From the NCBI RefSeq assembly GCF_900182795.1, contig NZ_FXTX01000002.1:91364-155363 (forward strand): a DNA stretch of 64,000 bases, given 5' to 3'. A model generated the notes under the pieces. The model was not told the origin of the DNA. It searched no databases and saw only the letters and a program-made list of their open reading frames with translations. The stretch is from Venenivibrio stagnispumantis (GTDB lineage: Bacteria > Aquificota > Aquificia > Aquificales > Hydrogenothermaceae). Shown here in pieces: positions 58,458-64,000 of the stretch. Within the stretch, counting starts at the first letter, position 1; every line of letters starts with the position of its first letter. The position numbers and the translations under genes are program-made.

Positions 58458-59993
58458 TTGAATAAAAATTTATTTCACAAAATTTTACAGATAGCTGGTA
58501 ATGTAAAACTGGGTATTACATATCTTATTATACTTGCTTTATTATCTGTTCTTGGCTCTACTTATATAAAACAAGGAGAAACTTATATAACTTATGCAAA
58601 AGAGTTTGGTAATACTGCTGCAAAAATTATATGGATAACTTGGCTAAATGATGTATTCCATGCATGGTATTATCAATTACTAATTGTGCTTGTAGCAATT
58701 GCAGTTATTGCTTCTACAATAGAAAGATTTCCAAAGATATATCTTTCTGCCTACGGAAAATTTGAGAAAAAAATGACAGAAGGTTTATTAAAAAAACCTT
58801 CTACAATACATACTAAAACAACATTAAACATAGAAGAAGCTGTAAAAGCAATAGCCCAATTACTTCATGATAAAGGTTTTAAAAAAGTAGAAAAAGTAGC
58901 AGAGGAAGAAGATGCCGTTTATCTTTTTGCAGAAAAAGGGAGAATATCAAGATGGGGAATGCTTGTTACCCACATTGGAATAATAGTGTTTTTAACCGGT
59001 GCATTTATAGGCTCTGTATTTGGAATAAGAGGACAGATAGAAATACCGGAAGGAGAAATAAGAGATTATTTTTATAAATTTAGACAAGGTTCTTTATCTC
59101 CAAGTGATGAAGCAGTAAAACTTCCATTTGCCATTAAATTAAACAAATTTTGGCTTGATTATTATGATAATCCACAATTTCAAGGAGCAGTAAAATCATT
59201 TAATAGCCAGATAGAAATATTAAAAAATAATAAAAAAGTTATGGAAACTGTTGTAAAAGTTAATCATCCGGTAGAGTATGAAGGTTATAGAATATTTCAA
59301 GCATCTTACGGAAAAACCGGAGATATAAAATCAGCAGATATTGTGGTTGTAGAATTTGATAAAATCCTATCAATAATGGAAAAAGGAAATCAGCTAAATC
59401 AAAAATTGATATCTGAAAAAGATGAAGATAAAAAAGCAGAATATGAAAAACAACTAAGAGATTTACAAAGAGAAATAGATGAATATTTCCAAAAAGCCCC
59501 AAGAATAAAATATACTTATGGGCAGGAATATATACAATTTCAAGATATTAAGATGAAAGTATTAAACCAAACATTAAATTATAAAAATCCTATGCTTATA
59601 AATCAAGATATATATGACCCTATTATCGTAGTAGAGTTTTTATATAATGGAAAAGATTTAAGAATTCCTATCATAGGAGACCCGACAGTAGCTTTATCAG
59701 CTTTTGAAAAATTCGGCTATTCTCAAGGATTTAAATATCTAATGATGATAGAAAAATTAGAACCAAGATATTTTTCCGGATTACAGATAAGTAATTTCCC
59801 CGGAACAAATTTAATCTGGATAGGAACTGTAATCATTGTATTTGGAACAATGCTTGCATTTTATACAGTCCACAGAAGGGTTTGGGTAAAAATCCAAAAA
59901 GATGGAAATATCTATATAGCTTTATATTCCCAAAAATTTAGAGAATCTTTTGAAGAAAGCATAAAAGAAAGTTTAAATGAATATCTAAGATGA
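58458..59993 (+). CDS. resB: ResB-like cytochrome c biogenesis protein
   Basis: 511 residues. Three N-terminal helices (GNVKLGITYLIILALLSVLGSTY; WYYQLLIVLVAIAVIAST), a large extracytoplasmic domain (about 190-440) and a C-terminal helix (LIWIGTVIIVFGTMLAFYTVHRRVW), the Ccs1/ResB layout of system II haem attachment. A CcsA partner is not adjacent. TTG start with AGGAGATTAAA. Confidence 0.9.
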   Translation: MNKNLFHKILQIAGNVKLGITYLIILALLSVLGSTYIKQGETYITYAKEFGNTAAKIIWITWLNDVFHAWYYQLLIVLVAIAVIASTIERFPKIYLSAYGKFEKKMTEGLLKKPSTIHTKTTLNIEEAVKAIAQLLHDKGFKKVEKVAEEEDAVYLFAEKGRISRWGMLVTHIGIIVFLTGAFIGSVFGIRGQIEIPEGEIRDYFYKFRQGSLSPSDEAVKLPFAIKLNKFWLDYYDNPQFQGAVKSFNSQIEILKNNKKVMETVVKVNHPVEYEGYRIFQASYGKTGDIKSADIVVVEFDKILSIMEKGNQLNQKLISEKDEDKKAEYEKQLRDLQREIDEYFQKAPRIKYTYGQEYIQFQDIKMKVLNQTLNYKNPMLINQDIYDPIIVVEFLYNGKDLRIPIIGDPTVALSAFEKFGYSQGFKYLMMIEKLEPRYFSGLQISNFPGTNLIWIGTVIIVFGTMLAFYTVHRRVWVKIQKDGNIYIALYSQKFRESFEESIKESLNEYLR

Positions 59994-60538
59994 GGAAAAT
60001 AATATTTTTATTGTTAGTAATTTTTAATTTTTCCATAGCGAAAGAAGTTACAATAATAGGAGATAGTTTGTCTGTAGGAGCAACCAAATATCTAAAAAGC
60101 TTCATACCTGATGCATATATAGATGCAAAAGTAGGAAGGAAGTTTCAAGAACTTGGCAATATCATTCCCCAACTGGAAAAAGATGGGAAATTAAAAGATA
60201 TAGTTGTGTTAGAACTTGGAACAAATGGAGATTTTGAGATAGAAGAGGCTTTAAACTATGTAGATTATCTACTGAATAAAGGTAAAAAAGTAATTCTTGT
60301 AAATGTGAAAGTTCCAAGATGGTGGCAAGATATAGTAAATAGAAAGTTATATATAATCAATAAATTAAGACCCCAAACCCTTTTACTTGATTGGTATTAT
60401 ATTAGTAATACTGTTTGCCAAATGCAAAATATAAATTGTTTCAGGGAAGACGGCTATCATCTTACAGATGAAGGAAGTTATATATTTAGTTATTATATAT
60501 ACTCTGCCATTTCGGTTATAAGAAATGGAGAAAATTAG
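59990..60538 (+). CDS. Secreted SGNH-hydrolase-like protein
   Basis: 182 residues with a signal peptide (MRKIIFLLLVIFNFSIA). GDSLSVG gives the nucleophile Ser, LGTNGD the oxyanion Asn, and DGYHLT the Asp-His pair. This is the periplasmic esterase fold used in peptidoglycan or glycan O-acetylation. Its sequence (PDAYIDAKVGR, KVILVNVKVPRWW) is close to the C-terminal domain of the next gene, with which it overlaps by 14 nt, so the two probably arose by duplication and act together. Confidence 0.8.
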   Translation: MRKIIFLLLVIFNFSIAKEVTIIGDSLSVGATKYLKSFIPDAYIDAKVGRKFQELGNIIPQLEKDGKLKDIVVLELGTNGDFEIEEALNYVDYLLNKGKKVILVNVKVPRWWQDIVNRKLYIINKLRPQTLLLDWYYISNTVCQMQNINCFREDGYHLTDEGSYIFSYYIYSAISVIRNGEN

Positions 60539-62327
60539 AGATAGATTAGATGGTCTAAAAGGCTTATTAATTATCGCTGTTATTATATATCATTTTTTAT
60601 TTGTTTATTATCCTACAAATATAGATTTTTTTAAAGGTGGATTTTTAGCAGTAGATTTATTTTTCGTTTTATCCGGATTTCTTATAACTAAATCTATGTT
60701 TAGAAGATATGAGCAAAATGAAGGGGAAATAGGGAAAACTTTTATAGATTTGATATATTCAAGATTTATAAGATTAATTCCACCATTTGTTTTTGTTTTA
60801 ATGATAATAACAGGATTTGTTTATTTTACCAAAAATGATTTATTTGATACTTTTGCAGAAGAAGGTATTTTTTCATCTTTATTTTTATACAACTGGTGGC
60901 TTATTTTTAGAGATATTCCATATTTTCAGCAATATACAACACCTATATTTTTACTAAACTTTTGGTATCTTTCTGTTTTATTTCAGCTATATATTTTCTG
61001 GTTTTTATCTTTCTTATTTTTAAGAAGATTTTTTTCTGAGAAAGTAATCATATATTTCTTAATATCTCTGATAACTTTATCTTTATTGGAAAATTATATA
61101 ATCGGAAATGTTTATCAATTAACAGATAGGGCTTATTTTGGAACGGATACGAGGGCTTTTTCTTTCTTTATCGGGGCATTATTTTATATTTTAAAAGATA
61201 AGGATTATTTATCATTTCTTAACCATTTTCTATTTAAATTCTTACCTGTAATTAGCTTAGTTTTATTAATAACAATATTTTTTGAAATTAGCAGTTTTAA
61301 TGATTATTTATATCCATTTTGGTTTTTAGTAGTAGATTTAATAGGCTTAATAATTTTGTATGGAATTTTTAATTTTGATTTTATGAAGATTTTATCAATA
61401 TTTGCTATTATAGGTAGAAGGTCATACTCTTTATATCTATCCCATTATCCTGTATTTGTTTTGATGCAGATAATTTTAAAAGAAGAAAGTATATTATTCG
61501 CAATTTTAACAACAATAGCAATAACAGAACTTAGCTATAATCTAATAGAAAGATTTGATTTAAATAATTTTCCGGTTTATAGAATTATAAATGCTATATC
61601 TTTTGCTTTATCAATTGGCTTTATTTTTGGTTATATAAATGATTACTCTAAGAAACAAAATATAGTTTCCTCAAAAGAAGAGAATATTGTTTCAATCTCG
61701 GATACAGATATAAAAGAAGAAGTAAAAGAGGAAATATCTAAGATAGTTAAACAAGATATTCAAAACTCTGAAAATAAACCTACAAATCAAGAAAAAATTT
61801 CTAAGGATGAAAATTTAGAGATTGATAATCAAGAATATTCAGAAAAAATATATATGATTGGTGATTCTGTTATGCTTGGGGCATCAAATATGTTAAAAAA
61901 GATATTTCCAAATGCATATATAGATGCAAAAGTAGGAAGGCAGTTAAAAGAAGTTGACAAAATTATAGAAAGCAATATTGATAAAATTCAAAGTTCTCAG
62001 ATAGTAGTGATAGGACTTGGGACAAATGGGTATTTCCGTAAAGAAGATTTAGAAAAAATAATATCTAAAATAGGTGAAGATAAAAAGATATATCTTCTTA
62101 CAGTAAAGGTAAATAAACCATGGCAAAATGAAGTAAATAAAAATATATATCAGGTAGCAGAGGAAAAGCCTAATGTAAAGGTTATAGATTGGTATAATAT
62201 AGCAAAAGATAAAGAGGATATATTTGCAGAAGATAAAACACATTTAAATGTAAGAGGAATAAAATTATATTCTATCCTAATTAAGAAAAATATAAATCAA
62301 GAGGAAGAAAAATATTCAGATAGATAA
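60525..62327 (+). CDS. OatA-like O-acyltransferase (membrane acyltransferase-3 plus SGNH domain)
   Basis: 600 residues. Residues 1-375 are an acyltransferase-3 integral-membrane domain (RLDGLKGLLIIAVIIYHF, GGFLAVDLFFVLSGFLIT), about ten helices; 375-440 is a charged linker and 440-600 a periplasmic SGNH domain (GDSVMLGAS, GLGTNGYF, DKTHLNVRG). OatA acetylates muramic acid with acetyl groups carried across the membrane. The 3' end overlaps recO by 31 nt, convergent. Confidence 0.88.
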   Translation: MEKIRDRLDGLKGLLIIAVIIYHFLFVYYPTNIDFFKGGFLAVDLFFVLSGFLITKSMFRRYEQNEGEIGKTFIDLIYSRFIRLIPPFVFVLMIITGFVYFTKNDLFDTFAEEGIFSSLFLYNWWLIFRDIPYFQQYTTPIFLLNFWYLSVLFQLYIFWFLSFLFLRRFFSEKVIIYFLISLITLSLLENYIIGNVYQLTDRAYFGTDTRAFSFFIGALFYILKDKDYLSFLNHFLFKFLPVISLVLLITIFFEISSFNDYLYPFWFLVVDLIGLIILYGIFNFDFMKILSIFAIIGRRSYSLYLSHYPVFVLMQIILKEESILFAILTTIAITELSYNLIERFDLNNFPVYRIINAISFALSIGFIFGYINDYSKKQNIVSSKEENIVSISDTDIKEEVKEEISKIVKQDIQNSENKPTNQEKISKDENLEIDNQEYSEKIYMIGDSVMLGASNMLKKIFPNAYIDAKVGRQLKEVDKIIESNIDKIQSSQIVVIGLGTNGYFRKEDLEKIISKIGEDKKIYLLTVKVNKPWQNEVNKNIYQVAEEKPNVKVIDWYNIAKDKEDIFAEDKTHLNVRGIKLYSILIKKNINQEEEKYSDR

Positions 62328-62881
62328 TTTTCAAATGCTTTGATATATTGATTTATATTTGGAATATTAAATTTTTCAATCTCTTTAAAAGGAGAGTTTT
62401 TAATCTTTAAAACATAATTCCAGTTTAGATTTTTAAGATTATTTGGAAAAATTCCGGATAAATAAACTAATTTGATTAAAAATGCAAGTTTTATCATTTT
62501 AGGATTTTTTGATAAGGATAGGTAATAAAAGGTTTTCTTTAATAATATATAAATTTTTTCATCTTGGTAAATGATATATCTGTTAAATATATTGATAATC
62601 TCAAATCCGGTTTTGAATATTTCTATATCTTTTGCTATTAAAATTGCAAGATTTTTATATCTTTCTACTTCTTGTATAAAAACAGAATCTTTTTTTATAT
62701 AAAAAACACCTTTAAATATATTAAAAGGCTCTGTAATAGATATATACGGAGATTTTAGTAATGCTCCATTTTGTATATAAATATTTTCTTTACCCCTTTT
62801 TTTCATATAAACGGTTATTGATATATCCTTTTCCCAAATAATACTTTTTCTTAAAATAATTGCTTCATCTTTAAAAAACAT
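62297..62881 (-). CDS. recO: RecO-like DNA repair protein
   Basis: 194 residues, short for RecO. N-terminal OB fold: KDEAIILRKSIIWEKDISITVYMKKRGKENIYIQNGALLKS; C-terminal helical part with KLAFLIKLVYLSGIFPNNL. The zinc-finger cysteines of many RecO proteins are absent. RecO loads RecA with RecR. No ribosome binding site is visible before ATG 62881; a tnpB gene ends 23 nt upstream, so its native leader may be lost. Confidence 0.68.
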   Translation of the reverse strand: MFFKDEAIILRKSIIWEKDISITVYMKKRGKENIYIQNGALLKSPYISITEPFNIFKGVFYIKKDSVFIQEVERYKNLAILIAKDIEIFKTGFEIINIFNRYIIYQDEKIYILLKKTFYYLSLSKNPKMIKLAFLIKLVYLSGIFPNNLKNLNWNYVLKIKNSPFKEIEKFNIPNINQYIKAFENYLSEYFSSS

Positions 62882-62882
62882 A

Positions 62883-62938
62883 TTCGTTTATTTAGCCGTC
62901 CCATCTATCCATATCCATAATTTCGTTTATCTATCCAT
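62883..62938. repeat. Short direct repeats between recO and the third tnpB
   Basis: TTCGTTTAT at 62883-62891 and 62922-62930, and ATCTATCCAT at 62903-62912 and 62929-62938, spanning the 23-nt gap and the tnpB stop. They may be traces of element insertion or unequal exchange. Confidence 0.6.
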
Positions 62939-64000
62939 TTGATTAGTCTTTTGAGTTTTATTGCTGAAATTTCTACTAAACTGCTGTATGCTACAAGTCT
63001 GCTTAATGACAATACTGATATTAGACCGGTAAAACTGGCAAGCCCCTGACGAGACGGATTTCTGGCAGGAGTATCCTTTGAGATATACTCTCCGGATTTT
63101 GACTTGCCAGCTCTTATTCTATTTATTATTCTTATTGCTCTTTTTCCTATATTTACACTTGCATTATAATCTCTATCATATTTTCCACATTCACATTTAA
63201 ATGTTAATCTGTCTGCTTTTGCTTTTTTATTGCATTTATGACAATATTGAGATGTGTATGATGGCTGTATTTCTAATATTCTCATTCCTTTTAACTTTGC
63301 TTTGTATTGTAGTTTGTCTTTTATCTTGCTGTAAAACCATTCTGTAAATCTTTTTATTGCTTTACTGCTTTGCCAATCTGGTATCTTTTTAAATGATAGT
63401 TTTTCTATCGCTATTATCTTTATGTTGTAGCTTTTTGCATATTCTATTATCCAGTTTGTGAATATATTTAGTATCTCTTTTCTTATCTGTTTTATCTTTC
63501 TTTGTTTTCTTTTTTGTTCTTGGTATAGATGTTTTAATCTGTTTTGTAGTTTTTCTTTATGATTTTTGCTTTTTGTTGTGTGTATATCGTCTGCTATATG
63601 GTCTATTTTCTTTTCTATTTTGTCTATCTCTTTTTGTATTCTGTCTATTTTTCTTATTATTCTTTTTGCTTTAAAAAATATTGGTTTTGAATGTCTTTTC
63701 TCTTCTAATATTGTTGCTACTGCAAGCCTGTTTTCACTTGGTGATAGGTCTATGGATAATACTCTGTTTTCTTCTATATTCTCTATATCAAAGGATTTTA
63801 TTTCTATTTCAAATGGAATGATTAATCTGTATATGTTATATCCATTTGAAAGCAACTCTTTTTTTATTAATGGTGCTTGTGGTTTTGCTCCTTTTGTTAG
63901 TAATCTTGCTATTTTTGTTGGAACTAATTTCTTTATCTCAAACCATCTAAATTGTTTATTTATTGTTGGTAGTTTTATATTTAATTTCATAAACCATAAT
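62905..64000 (-). CDS. tnpB: TnpB-family RNA-guided nuclease, 5' end beyond the window
   Basis: At least 361 residues; the frame stays open through base 64000, so the N-terminus may lie outside. Visible residues counted from Met at 63990: Asp81 (LSIDLSPSEN), Glu196 (IIAIEKLSF), Asp274 (YDRDYNASVN), and cysteines 250/253/266/268. All three RuvC acids are kept. The last 70 codons contain a GC-rich nested hairpin (63035-63110). Family role as for the other two. Confidence 0.9.
   Translation of the reverse strand, partial: LWFMKLNIKLPTINKQFRWFEIKKLVPTKIARLLTKGAKPQAPLIKKELLSNGYNIYRLIIPFEIEIKSFDIENIEENRVLSIDLSPSENRLAVATILEEKRHSKPIFFKAKRIIRKIDRIQKEIDKIEKKIDHIADDIHTTKSKNHKEKLQNRLKHLYQEQKRKQRKIKQIRKEILNIFTNWIIEYAKSYNIKIIAIEKLSFKKIPDWQSSKAIKRFTEWFYSKIKDKLQYKAKLKGMRILEIQPSYTSQYCHKCNKKAKADRLTFKCECGKYDRDYNASVNIGKRAIRIINRIRAGKSKSGEYISKDTPARNPSRQGLASFTGLISVLSLSRLVAYSSLVEISAIKLKRLIKWIDKRNYGYG
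63035..63110 (-). ncRNA. Nested GC-rich hairpin in the tnpB 3' region (candidate omega-RNA scaffold)
   Basis: CTGGCAAG (63035-63042) pairs with CTTGCCAG (63103-63110), enclosing GAGTAT/ATACTC. Much more GC-rich than the surroundings and inside the tnpB tail, where guide RNAs of these elements are encoded. Confidence 0.4.

Noticed and set aside
59260..59502. Minus-strand open frame inside resB and similar open frames inside other genes
   Set aside because: Low-complexity Leu/Tyr-rich shadows of AT-rich coding sequence, without ribosome binding sites or recognisable domains.

Overview
The window is a 64-kb stretch of an AT-rich (roughly 30% GC by eye), tightly packed bacterial chromosome. Several features together point to a thermophilic member of the Aquificota, most likely family Hydrogenothermaceae (Sulfurihydrogenibium/Persephonella type): an archaeal-style HerA/NurA pair, a myo-inositol-1-phosphate synthase, a two-unit protein disulfide oxidoreductase, a DsrE-type sulfur-carrier protein, SpoVG in a non-sporulating diderm, and an outer-membrane/cell-wall gene set (bamD, tamB, murE with the meso-DAP motif DNPR, GT9 transferase, an orphan MlaF). 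That placement is inference; no rRNA or tRNA gene was seen in the window.

Layout. 1-9.1 kb: tail of an aminodeoxychorismate/anthranilate synthase component I gene, an MgtA-type P-ATPase, a membrane phosphoesterase, dcd divergent from the DUF177-rpmF-plsX-fabH fatty-acid/phospholipid operon, then a DUF151 protein and miaB. 9.2-11.2 kb: a TnpB-only insertion next to a truncated nucleotidyltransferase (MNT) gene. 11.2-18.5 kb: polysaccharide deacetylase, murE-PDO-dxr-rseP-dsrE, and cvpA-yqeY-rpsU on the other strand. 18.6-28.9 kb: a long plus-strand run (serA, ino1, PLD-HerA fusion, a 59-codon ORF, carA, CDF transporter, tandem Usp, tyrA, trmFO). 29-37.9 kb: a minus-strand run (tamB, rng, bamD, rsfS, murI, nurA, a HhH protein, a TPR protein). 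38-43.5 kb: TPR, serS and a surface-glycan group (GT4, MsbA-like ABC exporter, convergent GT9). 43.6-47.7 kb: an RHH/MazF-type toxin-antitoxin pair, typA, nnr. 47.7-53.2 kb: a gene-free stretch with a promoter and a multi-hairpin RNA, then a minus-strand run (small membrane protein, purA, rph, panE, thrC, mlaF). 53.3-64 kb: second TnpB element, lipB, metG, pfkA, spoVG, resB, two SGNH/acyltransferase genes, recO, and a third tnpB cut by the window edge.

The most interesting points are: (1) a candidate structured RNA upstream of nnr (47727-47915, minus strand) with a 12-bp closing helix around three hairpins, three G.U pairs that fit only the minus strand, and a well-spaced promoter; (2) a PLD-HerA fusion whose open frame has no canonical start and joins an upstream ATG only through a -1 shift at a GGGAAAG heptamer; (3) an ABC exporter that seems to start at AUC; (4) a TnpB lacking the usual RuvC glutamate and zinc finger, in an element with imperfect terminal inverted repeats; (5) palindromic divergent promoters and several genes with a -10 box 6-7 nt before the ATG and no ribosome binding site, suggesting leaderless transcripts. 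At least twelve genes appear to start with TTG.
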